The notes beneath the pieces are model-generated. The model worked only from the letters and a program-made list of their open reading frames with translations. It made no database searches and was not told the DNA's origin. Positions 17,784 through 27,898 of a DNA stretch of 64,000 bases are shown here, one piece after another (the stretch's first letter is position 1; every line of letters begins with the position of its first letter). Where the stretch lies: assembly GCF_002150035.1 (NCBI RefSeq), contig NZ_NETS01000010.1:496001-560000 (forward strand), given 5' to 3'. Source of the DNA: Leptospira venezuelensis. GTDB taxonomy: Bacteria > Spirochaetota > Leptospiria > Leptospirales > Leptospiraceae. The translations under genes were made by a program, and so were the position numbers.

Positions 17784-17922
17784 ACTAATGAATCGCTCTC
17801 CAAGGTACAAGATTTTTACCGGCTTTCCCTAGTATAATCCAGAAAAAACCGTTTATTAGAATACCAGAATGATTTTTGGCCCGATCCAGTCAAGATGGGG
17901 CTATCAAAATCCCGAAAAAAGC

Positions 17923-17951
17923 TTGTTGAAAGACCTATGTACGTGTAATAA
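17923..17951 (+). promoter_or_regulatory. possible promoter of the hybrid kinase gene
   Basis: TTGTTG (17923-17928), a 17-bp spacer and TAATAA (17946-17951) lie 57 bp upstream of the start codon. Confidence 0.35.
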
Positions 17952-18007
17952 ATTTGGAAGCCTTTTTGAAATCAATTTAATGTTTCAAAAGTGTTAGAAC
18001 GTCCTTC

Positions 18008-20608
18008 ATGAAATTTTCCTTTTTAGAAAAAATCAAAGAAAAATCTCAATTCTTGCAATGGAAAGTGCTGATCGGTTTTTTCTCTCTTACCTTACTATTG
18101 ATCATCGCAAGTTTGATCAGTTTGTACGGAATGATAGAGCTAAAGGACGCTGGAGTTTTGATAGAACATACATTTACAGTCATCGAAGAGATAGACCAAT
18201 GTAAAAGTATCACTAGAGAGATCGGGATCGCGCACGCATATACGGAAGACGTAGCATCTGATAATACAAGATCCTTATTCTCCAATTTAAAGAGTGAAAT
18301 TAAGATCCTACAAAATCTCACCAAGGATAACCAGATCCAGCAAGTTCGGATACTGGGAATTTACAATCTAATCGCAACAGCGGAAAAACAACCCATCTCT
18401 TTCAAATCTAAAAAAGGAATCATTCTGATAGAGATCGCAGAGCTTCTAAATAATATGCAGGAAGAAGAATTGAGGCTGCTGAATAGCAGAAACGCTACCA
18501 ATTCTTTAAGAGGAACCAGGGTTGCTTATTCTCTGCTTACTTTAGTCATAGTTTCTTTTCTTGTAGTAGGTTATGGGTCCTTCGCAGTCAAAAAGGATAT
18601 CAAAGAGAAGAGAAGGATCACTGATAGATTGATCGAAAGTGAATCCAGGCTACTTTCCATTTTGGACAATCTACCATCTGCATTTTGTATGATGGACTTG
18701 GAAGGAAGAGCTCTATTCCATAACCAAGTATTTGCAAATCGATTTCTGGGAAGCAAAGACAAAAGACAAGACATGGCCTTAGAAAATCTTTTCGGAGAAG
18801 AGAAGGCGCAGTTCATTTCTACCGTTATCGCTAAATCTTTGGAAAAACAAGGTCCCTTAGATTTCGAATTGGACTTAGTAGTTTCGGACGAAGAAAAGAC
18901 ATTCTATTGTGTAATCGTGCCTTTGGTGGATTTAGAAGGAGAAGTTTACTCTGTCTGTGGATTATTCACAGACATTTCTGTTCGTAAAAACTACGAACAC
19001 GATCTCAAAAAAGCAAAAGAAGAAGCTGAAAAAGCAAACCGCGCTAAGTCGGAATTTTTGGCAATGATGAGCCATGAGATCAGGACTCCGATGAACGGAG
19101 TAATTGGGATGACTGAACTACTGATCGATTCCAATCTAAATAAGGAACAAAAAGAATACGCTGAGATCATTCAAAAAAGTGGCGAAAGTCTACTCAATAT
19201 CATCAATGATATTTTGGATTATTCTAAAATTGAATCCGGAACTTTATCTCTCGAAATCAGAGAATTTTCGGTCATCGAAACCATCGAAGAAGTTTTGGAC
19301 CTATTCAGATCTCGTGCGGCCCAAAAACAAATCGATCTGGTCTACTATCTTGATCCCAATGTGCCTGATCGGATCTTATGTGATAGTCTACGTTTAAAAC
19401 AGATCTTTATTAATCTGATCGGTAACGCATTAAAATTCACAGAACAAGGCGAGATCTTTTTATCTGCAGAAGTTTCTAAATTAGAAGGTAATCTATATAC
19501 GATCCTATTTGCAATTAGGGACACAGGGATTGGAATTCCTGCCGAAAAACAAAAGGAACTATTCCAACCCTTCTACCAAGTTGACACATCTTCCACCAGA
19601 AGATATGGAGGAACAGGACTTGGGCTTTCTATCTCTTCTCGTTTGATAGAAATGATGGGTGGAGTTATCTGGGTAGAGAGTGAATTAAATATCGGTACAA
19701 CCTTCTCCTTTTATATCCAGGTAGAAGGAAACAATCAGGCAAAGATCAAAGAAAAAGCAGCAAACTCAGAATTAGAAAATAAGAAAGTTCTTATACTGGA
19801 TGATAATTCTACCAATTTACGTATCCTCGCCTACCAGCTGCAAATTTTAGGCCTCATAACTTTCTCCGCTAAATCAAAGGAAGAAGCATTAAATCTACTT
19901 GATCTAGATATTATGCCGGACTTAGGGATCTTAGATTATAATCTTCCAGGAAATACGGGAATCGAAATTGCTCAGGAAATTCGTAAAAGAAATTTTCATT
20001 TTCCATTGGTACTATTATCTTCTTCTTTCCTAGATCCAAAAGACAGAGAGATCGCCGGAGAATTATTCTCCGGAGAATTAAGTAAACCAGTTAAGAAAAA
20101 AGATATAGAAAGGATCGTAACTGAAATTTTAGCCGAAGGAGAAAGTGGAACTAAAGCAAAGGCAAATACAAGATCTTCGTATTTGGCCAGCCAAAAAGAA
20201 ATTTTAAGCTCTCAATTTCCGTTCAAAATCATGGTGGCAGAAGATAATGAAATCAACCAAACTTTGGCAAAAAGGATAATCCAAAAATTAGGATTCGAGC
20301 CACTTATTGTTCCAAATGGAAAAGAAGCTTTGATCGCCCTAAGAGAAAGAAAGATCAATCTGATCTTTATGGACGTTCACATGCCTGAGATGGATGGGCT
20401 ACAAGCGACTCAAGTCATCCGAAATACTTGGCCTCTGGAATCTCAACCTTATATCATTGCAATGACCGCAGCCGCAATGCAAGGAGACAGGGATCTATGC
20501 TTAAGAGCCGGGATGAACGATTATATCTCCAAGCCAATTGTATTCGAAGAGCTGGTCCATGTTATGAGAAAGGCGGGAAATACTCTATTTCCTAAGTCTA
20601 AAGCCTAA
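18008..20608 (+). CDS. hybrid sensor histidine kinase with two receiver domains
   Basis: 866 residues, inner membrane. Two transmembrane segments (about 20-42 and 173-195) bracket a helical extracytoplasmic sensor of about 130 residues. A PAS domain (about 205-330) precedes the HisKA domain with H356 in SHEIRTPMNG, then the ATPase domain (NALKFTEQG, DTGIGIPAE, GGTGLGLSIS). Two receiver domains follow, with D643 in GILDYNLPG and D789 in FMDVHMPEMDG. No Hpt domain is present and no partner regulator lies adjacent, so phosphotransfer must go elsewhere. The signal is unknown. Confidence 0.93.
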   Translation: MKFSFLEKIKEKSQFLQWKVLIGFFSLTLLLIIASLISLYGMIELKDAGVLIEHTFTVIEEIDQCKSITREIGIAHAYTEDVASDNTRSLFSNLKSEIKILQNLTKDNQIQQVRILGIYNLIATAEKQPISFKSKKGIILIEIAELLNNMQEEELRLLNSRNATNSLRGTRVAYSLLTLVIVSFLVVGYGSFAVKKDIKEKRRITDRLIESESRLLSILDNLPSAFCMMDLEGRALFHNQVFANRFLGSKDKRQDMALENLFGEEKAQFISTVIAKSLEKQGPLDFELDLVVSDEEKTFYCVIVPLVDLEGEVYSVCGLFTDISVRKNYEHDLKKAKEEAEKANRAKSEFLAMMSHEIRTPMNGVIGMTELLIDSNLNKEQKEYAEIIQKSGESLLNIINDILDYSKIESGTLSLEIREFSVIETIEEVLDLFRSRAAQKQIDLVYYLDPNVPDRILCDSLRLKQIFINLIGNALKFTEQGEIFLSAEVSKLEGNLYTILFAIRDTGIGIPAEKQKELFQPFYQVDTSSTRRYGGTGLGLSISSRLIEMMGGVIWVESELNIGTTFSFYIQVEGNNQAKIKEKAANSELENKKVLILDDNSTNLRILAYQLQILGLITFSAKSKEEALNLLDLDIMPDLGILDYNLPGNTGIEIAQEIRKRNFHFPLVLLSSSFLDPKDREIAGELFSGELSKPVKKKDIERIVTEILAEGESGTKAKANTRSSYLASQKEILSSQFPFKIMVAEDNEINQTLAKRIIQKLGFEPLIVPNGKEALIALRERKINLIFMDVHMPEMDGLQATQVIRNTWPLESQPYIIAMTAAAMQGDRDLCLRAGMNDYISKPIVFEELVHVMRKAGNTLFPKSKA

Positions 20609-20704
20609 GTTCTATCACCGATTTCTGCCTGTTTGAAACTATAAAAAACCATCCAAAAAATACGATTTTTGCCGATCTATAAGTCTAGAGGACCTCACTC
20701 TTCT

Positions 20705-22027
20705 ATGTCCAGAACCAGAACTATTATATTCATCTTATTCGGTTTACTTTTTCTATTTTCAGAAACAGGGACAAGCCAAGAAGAAAAAGAAACTACTTCT
20801 TCCTCTTCTGATACTAGAAAAACAGTGCTTTGGACTGGGGAAGTTCTTTCCGTTTATAGAAACAAAGGAAAAGCAAAAATTAAAATTGGAAGGAACTCCT
20901 ACTTTGCAGAACGTTCCGAAGAAGAGATTAGAGGAATTCTGAGCGAAAAAACAAACTTACCTTTATTCAGAAAACCTAAAATGGAAGAAATAGGTTCCTT
21001 CCAAGTTGAGAATATAGAAGTAGAATTTGGAAAAGTAGGAAAACTCACAAAACCAGTTTCCATCGAACTGAGAGGAAGTTTTTCAGTAGCGGAAGGAAAA
21101 CCTGCAAGATTGATCAGCGCTGGACTTTTAATCGGAGCCTATGGAGAAGAAACATTCTATCAGGATCCTTCTAAATTTGATGCCACAGACGTGGTCCGAA
21201 ATCATTTAGCTAAAAACATTCTTCATCCTAAAGATGGAAAAGAAATGGTACTTGTTCATACCGGTTACGAATCCAATGGAAAGATCTTATACGAGCATAT
21301 GGGATATTTCCTATATGGACAAGGCTCCGATCCTGGAGATGATAGTTATAATCCTAAATTCGGAATTCCCGACAGAAGCAGCTTGGAAGAAATTCCTTCT
21401 TTTTATATTGATAAATACGAAGTCACAAATAAAGAATATAATAAATTCTTAAAAGAAACTGGAACCCCTCCTCCGCCTCATTGGGAAAATGGAACTTTTC
21501 CCAGAGGAAAAGAATATCACCCCGTAACCAACTTAACTTATAGAGAAGCAGAAGCTTATTCTAAATGGGCAGGAAAAAAGATCCCAAGTGAATGGCAATG
21601 GGAGAAGGCAGCCAGGGGAACAGGACTTGTTTGGAGATTATTGAAAGACGAGAGTTATGAATTTATCTCTCAACCACAAGACTATCCTTTCGGAAACGAA
21701 TTCGATTCTGCACTATGTAATACTAGAGAAAGTGGAGGCAGAGGAACAATCTCTGTGTTTGAACTCCCTTCCAAAGGTCAAAGCCCTTACGGTGCAATCG
21801 GAATGTGCGGTAACGTGGCGGAATGGACTAGCTCTCCTTATCTCCCTTATCCTGGACATAGACCAAACACTGGAAGATTCGGAAAACATTTGAAAGTAAT
21901 CCGAGGCGGCTCTTATTCTGGAACCAAAGAAGAAGCTAAAGCTTATTCAAGAGATTTCGGAGGAATTCCGAATCTATTAAATGATAGAAAAGCAGGTCTC
22001 AGACTCATCACAGAAGTGAAGAACTGA
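20705..22027 (+). CDS. formylglycine-generating-enzyme (SUMF1)-family exported protein
   Basis: About 440 residues from the ATG at 20705; an in-frame TTG at 20669 is less likely. A signal peptide (about 1-26) is followed by a beta-rich domain of some 200 residues, then a C-terminal SUMF1-type domain: IDKYEVTNKEYNKFL, HPVTNLTYREAEAYSKWAG, IPSEWQWEKAARG, GMCGNVAEWTSSPY and VIRGGSYSG. Members with this domain oxidise a Cys to formylglycine or simply act as lectin-like or regulatory domains. The two active-site cysteines of true sulfatase activators are not obvious here, so enzymatic activity is doubtful. Confidence 0.8.
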   Translation: MSRTRTIIFILFGLLFLFSETGTSQEEKETTSSSSDTRKTVLWTGEVLSVYRNKGKAKIKIGRNSYFAERSEEEIRGILSEKTNLPLFRKPKMEEIGSFQVENIEVEFGKVGKLTKPVSIELRGSFSVAEGKPARLISAGLLIGAYGEETFYQDPSKFDATDVVRNHLAKNILHPKDGKEMVLVHTGYESNGKILYEHMGYFLYGQGSDPGDDSYNPKFGIPDRSSLEEIPSFYIDKYEVTNKEYNKFLKETGTPPPPHWENGTFPRGKEYHPVTNLTYREAEAYSKWAGKKIPSEWQWEKAARGTGLVWRLLKDESYEFISQPQDYPFGNEFDSALCNTRESGGRGTISVFELPSKGQSPYGAIGMCGNVAEWTSSPYLPYPGHRPNTGRFGKHLKVIRGGSYSGTKEEAKAYSRDFGGIPNLLNDRKAGLRLITEVKN

Positions 22028-22034
22028 GATTTAT

Positions 22035-22832
22035 CTAAGAAATCCTGACTTTAACAAGAATTTTATCCAAAGTTTTGGGCGAAACTCTGCTTAAGAAATA
22101 ACCGAATTTTTCCTTCAATTTAGAAGGAATGATTTCCCGTTTTCTTTTCTCTATCCCTTTTAAGATCTTTTTAGCAACGGCTTCCGGCTCTAATCCGTTC
22201 TTCTGCCCCTCGTCCATAATTCCATGAGGAGTTCCATCTCCTTCTAACGCCTTTACTGAAATCTCAGTTTTCACAAAGCCAGGACATACAGTCATAACGT
22301 GGATACCCGTTTTGACATTTTCCAGTCGGATACTATCCATAAATCCTTGCATTGCATGTTTGCTTGCTGCATATCCAGATCTCAATTGTGTCGCAAACTT
22401 GCCCTGGATAGAAGAGATCGCCACCACATGTCCTTCACTTTGGCGAAGATCAGATTCCAAAAGACGATACAATAATACTAAAGGAAAATAATTCGTGTCC
22501 ATTATGGACCTGAAAATTTTTACATCCGTCTCCGCAGCAGTTCCTCTCATCGAAATTCCTGCGTTATGAATGAAGCCATCGATTCTCTTGAACTTTTTGC
22601 GAAATTCCTCTACTACTTTTTTCAATTCTGATTCGGACATTACATCCGCTTGAAAAACGAAAATTCGATCCGGATGAGAAGCCGCAAGTTTTAGCTCCTT
22701 AAGGGGTTCTTTTCTTCTCGCGATTACCCCGACAAAAGCACCTTCTTTTTCCAACTCGGATGCTAGAGCTCTACCTATCCCGGAACTTGCCCCTGTTACT
22801 AAAAAAACCTTATCTTGAAAAAATGACCCCAT
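22035..22832 (-). CDS. short-chain dehydrogenase/reductase
   Basis: 265 residues of classical SDR form. TGASSGIG (13-20) binds the nucleotide, HNAGI is the structural motif, and S in AISSIQG with YAASK gives the catalytic Ser-Tyr-Lys set. PGFVKTE fits the substrate loop. An RR pair after the second strand (VIARRKEP) suggests NADPH. The substrate is unknown; the closest named type is the DHRS7/retinol-like branch. It converges with the gene ending at 22027 with only 7 bp between. Confidence 0.88.
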   Translation of the reverse strand: MGSFFQDKVFLVTGASSGIGRALASELEKEGAFVGVIARRKEPLKELKLAASHPDRIFVFQADVMSESELKKVVEEFRKKFKRIDGFIHNAGISMRGTAAETDVKIFRSIMDTNYFPLVLLYRLLESDLRQSEGHVVAISSIQGKFATQLRSGYAASKHAMQGFMDSIRLENVKTGIHVMTVCPGFVKTEISVKALEGDGTPHGIMDEGQKNGLEPEAVAKKILKGIEKRKREIIPSKLKEKFGYFLSRVSPKTLDKILVKVRIS

Positions 22833-22949
22833 CCTAAAATCCGTAAAAGTAGGTAGAAGAATAGGTAAGAATGGTAAAAAAGCAAATCAAAACACGGTAA
22901 AATTCTTTCAGGTCTATCTCTTAGGGAAAAAAAGGAACCAGGAGAATGT

Positions 22950-23579
22950 ATGGCACTTTCCCAATTAAAACAAAAGATCAGATACAAAGACTGTGGTTTC
23001 CAGCGCAGGTATGAGAGTAGATACTATTGGTTTCCGGAAGAAAGTCCTCCGAGTTGCCTGATAGAAGTTAGCCAAAGAGATCCATACCATGATATGACTT
23101 TGTACATGTTAGTAAACTTGGCCACGATGAAAATTATGGATTTGGATGTAGAGGAAGATAGGGTTCCTTACGAAACTTGTCCTCATGCGATCAAAACATA
23201 TTCCTATTTAATTGGAGAGGATATCTCTTATAATAAAATTATGAGAAAATTTCCCGAAGATAAAACGATGGGATGCCTTCACATAAACGAACTTCTTCAA
23301 AATGCCGCCCAAAGTTTTTCTTCTGCGTATGCATTCTTCTTAAAGGAAAGAAATTTCCCACCTGAATGGGATGAGTATAGAATGTACCAAGGCGATTTAG
23401 ATCCGAAATCCAGAAGAGAGATCGGAAGGCATTGGTGGATGAAAGACAAAGGTGTCCGAAACTCTTGCTATAGTTTCTCAGATAGACATGAAACTTCCGA
23501 ACTGAAAGAGCAAGTAAAACCTCTTGATAGTATTACTTCTTTGATGGTAAAAGAATTCAGAAGTGCCAGAGGAAAGTAA
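22950..23579 (+). CDS. DUF2889 domain protein
   Basis: 209 residues, cytoplasmic. The features fit DUF2889: ISYNKIMRKFPEDKTMGCLHINELLQ in the middle, preceded by RVPYETCPHAIKTYSYLIG and followed by a final Cys-containing SCYSFSD stretch. The function is unknown. GGAG lies 5 nt before the ATG. Its stop overlaps the start of the M23 peptidase gene (TAATG), so the two are translationally coupled. Confidence 0.75.
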   Translation: MALSQLKQKIRYKDCGFQRRYESRYYWFPEESPPSCLIEVSQRDPYHDMTLYMLVNLATMKIMDLDVEEDRVPYETCPHAIKTYSYLIGEDISYNKIMRKFPEDKTMGCLHINELLQNAAQSFSSAYAFFLKERNFPPEWDEYRMYQGDLDPKSRREIGRHWWMKDKGVRNSCYSFSDRHETSELKEQVKPLDSITSLMVKEFRSARGK

Positions 23580-24763
23580 TGATCCGAAGTTTCTTGATAT
23601 TCATTTTATCCATTTGCTTCTGCCCTATATTTGCAGATGTTATTCAGAACTGTGATAAAAAGAATATTTGCTCTTCGATAGAAACGGAAAACGAAGAAAC
23701 TTCAGTTTATCTCCAAGCCAAAAACCTGTTTCCAGGAACACATATCACGGTCTATACTGCAATCGAAGGTTCTAATATAGAAACGGAACCTCAAAGCCCG
23801 ATCTCTTTCGTATTAAACAATTCAGAAAAGAAGAAGGTACTGACCTTCAAAAAGAAAGAGAATACGGAGACTCCCGTTTCGGTAGCGATATTGGCAGTGG
23901 CCTATTATGGAGACTTATCCGCAAAACATGATGAGACCTACGTATACACTCTTCCTTACGAAGGAAAGTCTTGGATCTCAGTAGGTTATAATAGCGGAGA
24001 AGAACATAAAGGCGGAGGAGCTTATTCTCTGGACTTTGTTCTCCCAGATGGAACTCCACTTTTAGCGGCCAGAGACGGGATCGTAGTAGAAACAGAAGAT
24101 AAATTTACGGAAGGCAGAAGAGATCCTAAACTCATAGATAAAGCAAACCGAATTGTGATAGAACATTCAGACGGTACAGTCGCAATCTATGGACATCTAA
24201 AACAAAACGGTGTATTCGTAAAGCCAGGAGATAAGGTAGTTGCAGGACAAAAAATCGGACTCTCCGGAAATACAGGATTCAGCACAGGGCCACATTTACA
24301 TTTCGAAGTTTATAAACCGGAAGAGAATCGGAAGAAAAAAAGTTTCGCTACATTATTCAAAACTGAATCCGGAGAAAAAGAATACTTAAGCGAGGAGAAT
24401 GCTTACTGGACCCCAGACGGAAAAACTCCTCCAGGATTTCCGATCACAAACATGGAAGAATTCTGTATCAGTCATTCTTTTCCTGATCCAGACAAAACTT
24501 CCCTTTGTCCTGATAAACTTCAGACAAAACGTAAATTTTATCTTTCGATCCCGATCTATAAATCAGGGCCTTATACTTTTAAGGCGGAATTCATTTCCGT
24601 AAAAACGAAAAAAGTAAGTTTTACGTTTCAGGAAAAAATCCCCAGTGGGATCAATTTCGAAGCTTGGGAAATGCAGCCTATTTTGAGCGTTGGGAAGTAT
24701 AAGATCAAATTCTATCTAGAAGAAAAAGAAATAGGGGAAAGATCCCTACAAATCCTTCCTTGA
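23579..24763 (+). CDS. M23-family metallopeptidase, exported
   Basis: 394 residues with a signal peptide ending at about FADV. The M23/LysM-type peptidase domain covers about 130-245: H143 and D152 in EEHKGGGAYSLDF, H206 in YGHLK, and the GPHLHFE motif near 238-243. These residues hold zinc in peptidoglycan endopeptidases. The N-terminal part has two Cys pairs; the C-terminal 130 residues form a beta-rich domain. It is probably a periplasmic cell-wall or surface hydrolase. It is coupled to the upstream DUF2889 gene. Confidence 0.88.
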   Translation: MIRSFLIFILSICFCPIFADVIQNCDKKNICSSIETENEETSVYLQAKNLFPGTHITVYTAIEGSNIETEPQSPISFVLNNSEKKKVLTFKKKENTETPVSVAILAVAYYGDLSAKHDETYVYTLPYEGKSWISVGYNSGEEHKGGGAYSLDFVLPDGTPLLAARDGIVVETEDKFTEGRRDPKLIDKANRIVIEHSDGTVAIYGHLKQNGVFVKPGDKVVAGQKIGLSGNTGFSTGPHLHFEVYKPEENRKKKSFATLFKTESGEKEYLSEENAYWTPDGKTPPGFPITNMEEFCISHSFPDPDKTSLCPDKLQTKRKFYLSIPIYKSGPYTFKAEFISVKTKKVSFTFQEKIPSGINFEAWEMQPILSVGKYKIKFYLEEKEIGERSLQILP

Positions 24764-24797
24764 CCTAAATTCGCTTTCGGGTGAAAAGGATCGATCC

Positions 24798-25820
24798 ATG
24801 TCTAATTTTGTAGTAATCGGACTTTGTTTTCTATTCGGAATACTCATCAGGACAAAAGGAAAGTTTCCTGCCGATTCTCATAAGGTTATCAATTCATTTA
24901 TCATTTCAGTTTCCCTTCCTTGTATGGAGTTTGGCCCTCTACGTCATGCTTCACTAGATGGGAACTTCTTAACATTCGCGGCAATGCCTTGGGTGCTTTT
25001 TGGATTCGGATTTTTATTTTTCAGCTTTTTGGGAAAACTTCTAAATTGGAAAGAAAGTACAATCATATGTCTTTGTCTTTCTGCCGGACTCGGAAATACT
25101 TCTTTTTTAGGAATTCCACTCATCGAGTCTTATTACTCTAAAGAGGGACTTCCTACAGTTCTGATCATAGACCAACTAGGAACATTTCTAACTCTTGCTA
25201 TTCCAGGAACTTATTTAGGAACCAAGGCAAGACATGCACTCCAACTCTCAGAAACCAAATCATCTCTTTGGAAGACATTATTTACATTCCCTCCATTTTT
25301 AGCATTACTCGTTTCTTTGGGCTCTCGCCCTCTTTCAGTTCCTCCAGAGCTTGAGTCAGCAATCTCAAGGATCGGAGATACCCTCATCCCACTTGCTCTT
25401 TTTTCAGTAGGATACCAACTTCCTGGTACCATTCGAATCAATTCCGAAGATCTAAATGCCGAAAATCCCAAGAGGGGATCAGACGATTCTTTTAGGATAA
25501 GAATTCCTTTGTTATTCGGCTTAGTATTTAAACTTATAATTGGTCCAATCTTGGTCTGGCTTTGTTTCGGAACATTCTTCCATTATTCAGAAAAAAATAT
25601 GGGCGAAAATTTTCTCAGAAACTTTAAGATTCTAATCATGGAGTCTGCAATGGCTCCCATGATCACGGGAAGTCTTCTTGCAGCAGAATGGGGACTTACA
25701 CCAAGACTCGCTGTTTCCCTTGTTGGAATTGGAATACCGCTTTCTTTTCTAACGACCTTAGGATTGTATTACCTCCTGGAGAATCAGGCGTGGACTGGAA
25801 CGATCTTTTTCGGGCAGTAA
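24798..25820 (+). CDS. AEC-family (auxin efflux carrier-like) transporter
   Basis: 340 residues with about ten hydrophobic segments. GLGNTSFLGIPLIESYY is the conserved crossing motif of the AEC/PIN-like family, and a second matching half ends with ESAMAPMITGSLLAAEWG. Bacterial members often export or import organic acids. The substrate cannot be stated. It overlaps the start of the ankyrin gene by about 30 bp, so the two are probably in one operon. Confidence 0.85.
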   Translation: MSNFVVIGLCFLFGILIRTKGKFPADSHKVINSFIISVSLPCMEFGPLRHASLDGNFLTFAAMPWVLFGFGFLFFSFLGKLLNWKESTIICLCLSAGLGNTSFLGIPLIESYYSKEGLPTVLIIDQLGTFLTLAIPGTYLGTKARHALQLSETKSSLWKTLFTFPPFLALLVSLGSRPLSVPPELESAISRIGDTLIPLALFSVGYQLPGTIRINSEDLNAENPKRGSDDSFRIRIPLLFGLVFKLIIGPILVWLCFGTFFHYSEKNMGENFLRNFKILIMESAMAPMITGSLLAAEWGLTPRLAVSLVGIGIPLSFLTTLGLYYLLENQAWTGTIFFGQ

Positions 25821-26887
25821 AGACAGGTAACAACGGAACCCTTCGCGCCTTATTATCAGAGGCGGCGACTAGAGATGGTTTCGCCGAAGAATTCCCTGAA
25901 CTCAGAGATTCGTACGGCTGTGGACTTTTGTACTGGGCCATCAAAGAAGGAAATAAAGAAGCCACAAATCTTTTAGTAGAGTATGGCTCCGATCCGAATG
26001 AGACAAGCTCCAGAGGAGAGACTGCGCTACTTCTCGCATTAGAATCTGAGAATACAGAACTCACCACCATACTCTTGGATTATGGAGCTGATCCAGAACT
26101 CAGGGACATGGACGGAAACACTCCATTAACAAGGGCAATCAGTTCCGGAACATTAGAATTAGTAGAGATGCTATTCGATCTTCCAAATCATCCTCCAGAT
26201 ATAGAATCCAGAAATGGAGAAGGTTATTCTCCTCTTCTACTCGCAGTAGATATGGGCCATTTAGAGATCGCGGAATATCTGGTATCGAAAGGTGCAGATC
26301 CTAAAAAGAAAAACTCAGAAGGACGTACAATTCTTCATCTCACCGCACTTCATAATGATTATGAAATACTAGACCTATTCTCGGAGAATAAAGAAGTACG
26401 TTCTTTAATGGAGAATAAGGACCAAGATGGAAATACTCCTCTTCTTCTTTCCGCTCTATATGATAGCGTAGAATGCCTAGAAAGATTATTAAACCTCGGC
26501 GCCGATCCTTTGGCCAAGAATCTAAGCGGTAAAACCGCCAAGGAAGAAGCCGACAGAATGAAATTCCATCATACTTTGAAGGTCATTAACAAGGCCACGA
26601 TCACTCTCTTATTCAGAGCTTCTTCTGAAGGAAAAACAGATACTGTGGAAAAAATCCTAAGCAATGGTTACGAGGCCGAAGTACGAGACATGCTTGGTCG
26701 CACACCATTACTGTTGGCTGTAAAATCCGGAAAAACAGATTTGATTGAATTATTAGTGAAAAATGGAGCTTCTCCTTATTCTACAGATAAGGAGGGTAAT
26801 TCTCCATTAGCGCTTGCAGAAGCTTCTGAAAGCCCAGCGTTACATCAGATATTTAAACAATTCCTAAATCCAGAAGAAGGAAAATAA
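25790..26887 (+). CDS. ankyrin-repeat protein
   Basis: 365 residues from GTG at 25790. That start is preferred over an ATG at 25688 because GGAG lies 8 nt upstream and the longer form would overlap the transporter by 133 bp. There are about nine ankyrin repeats with the usual G-TPLLLA and D-LL--GADP cores (DGNTPLTRAISSG, NGEGYSPLLLAVDMGH, DMLGRTPLLLAVKSG). No signal peptide is present. Such proteins are interaction scaffolds. Nothing in the sequence names its partner. The stop abuts the convergent LOG-family gene. Confidence 0.88.
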   Translation: MDWNDLFRAVKTGNNGTLRALLSEAATRDGFAEEFPELRDSYGCGLLYWAIKEGNKEATNLLVEYGSDPNETSSRGETALLLALESENTELTTILLDYGADPELRDMDGNTPLTRAISSGTLELVEMLFDLPNHPPDIESRNGEGYSPLLLAVDMGHLEIAEYLVSKGADPKKKNSEGRTILHLTALHNDYEILDLFSENKEVRSLMENKDQDGNTPLLLSALYDSVECLERLLNLGADPLAKNLSGKTAKEEADRMKFHHTLKVINKATITLLFRASSEGKTDTVEKILSNGYEAEVRDMLGRTPLLLAVKSGKTDLIELLVKNGASPYSTDKEGNSPLALAEASESPALHQIFKQFLNPEEGK

Positions 26888-27439
26888 TTAGATCCTACTT
26901 CTTTTGATGATCTTTTCGAAAAGTTCTTCCGGATCCGCACTAACTTCTATCCATTCTCTAGTTTGAGAATCTAAGAACCCTTCTTCAACCATATGATCTA
27001 ATTGTTTTAATAATGGATCGAAAAACCCGTTTACATTCAATATTCCGATCGGTTTAGAAAGAACTCCAAGCTGATTCCAAGAAGTAACTTCTACCAATTC
27101 TTCTAAGGTACCAATTCCCCCAGGCAAAGCAATGAACGCGATGGACTTTTCGTACATCAGTAGTTTTCTTTCATGCATGGTTGGAACTAAGATCAGTTCC
27201 GTAATTTCTTTATGAGCAATTTCTTTACTCGTAAGAAACTCAGGAAGAACACCTATTACAGTCCCGCCTTTTTCTAAAACGGAATCAGCGACAGCCCCCA
27301 TCAAACCGGAGGTAGCTCCACCATAGACCAGCCCTATTCCTTCTGAAGCCATTAGATGTCCTAAGAAGACTGCGGCTTGAAGATAACGAGGTTCCTTGCC
27401 AGGTCTGGAACCGCAGAATACGCAAATGGCTGGTTTCAT
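26888..27439 (-). CDS. LOG family protein (putative nucleotide phosphoribohydrolase)
   Basis: 183 residues. VFCGSRPGK and VYGGATSGLMGAVAD at the N-terminus and PGGIGTLEELVE (106-117) are the Lonely Guy / TIGR00730 motifs; PGGxGTxxE binds the phosphoribosyl group. LOG enzymes release free base from nucleoside 5'-monophosphates, including cytokinin precursors, and many bacterial members act in nucleotide salvage. A cytokinin role is not implied here. Confidence 0.92.
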   Translation of the reverse strand: MKPAICVFCGSRPGKEPRYLQAAVFLGHLMASEGIGLVYGGATSGLMGAVADSVLEKGGTVIGVLPEFLTSKEIAHKEITELILVPTMHERKLLMYEKSIAFIALPGGIGTLEELVEVTSWNQLGVLSKPIGILNVNGFFDPLLKQLDHMVEEGFLDSQTREWIEVSADPEELFEKIIKRSRI

Positions 27440-27510
27440 CTGGGTCAGGATCGATTTTGAATTAGGTTTGGCAACCTGATTTGAGAATATGAGCGGGAAA
27501 GATTCTAAAC

Positions 27511-27762
27511 CTATCCTTGTTTCGGATAAATGATGATCTCTGTATAAGGGAATTCTTGCTTTAGATCGTCTAGTAATGATCCCAAAATCTTAGGATATTC
27601 AGTGGATTGGATTTCCTTTTTGAATTCCAATCGGAACTCAAGAAATTTCCTTTCCCCCATGGATCTGGCTTTTATATCATAGATCTTAGAAACCTGAGAG
27701 AACCGATCCGAGAGAATATTTTGGAGAGTCTCTTTGTATTCATCCGAAAAGTCGAAAGGCAT
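27511..27762 (-). CDS. small protein resembling the cation-efflux C-terminal domain
   Basis: 83 residues, no membrane segment. The sequence IYDIKARSMGERKFLEF followed by EFRLEF and a final EFPYTEIIIYP follows the pattern of the cytoplasmic ZT_dimer domain of cation-diffusion facilitators (a small beta-alpha-beta domain). The membrane part is absent. It could be a free metal-sensing or dimerisation domain or an unrelated small fold. A plus-strand frame at 27607-27855 is its shadow. Confidence 0.6.
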   Translation of the reverse strand: MPFDFSDEYKETLQNILSDRFSQVSKIYDIKARSMGERKFLEFRLEFKKEIQSTEYPKILGSLLDDLKQEFPYTEIIIYPKQG

Positions 27763-27898
27763 ACCTCAAAACTTTCGATTTTAGGAAAATACTTCCTTCC
27801 TTTTTTCATTCTTCTAGTAAAAAAGAATTGGAGTCTTTTCGTCCAAGATACTTAATCTTTCCGTTTACAAAGCTACGCGAAATACTTAGAGGTAAACC

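Noticed and set aside
27607..27855. Plus-strand 82-residue frame
   Set aside because: It is the shadow of the small minus-strand gene at 27511-27762 and has no ribosome site or motif.
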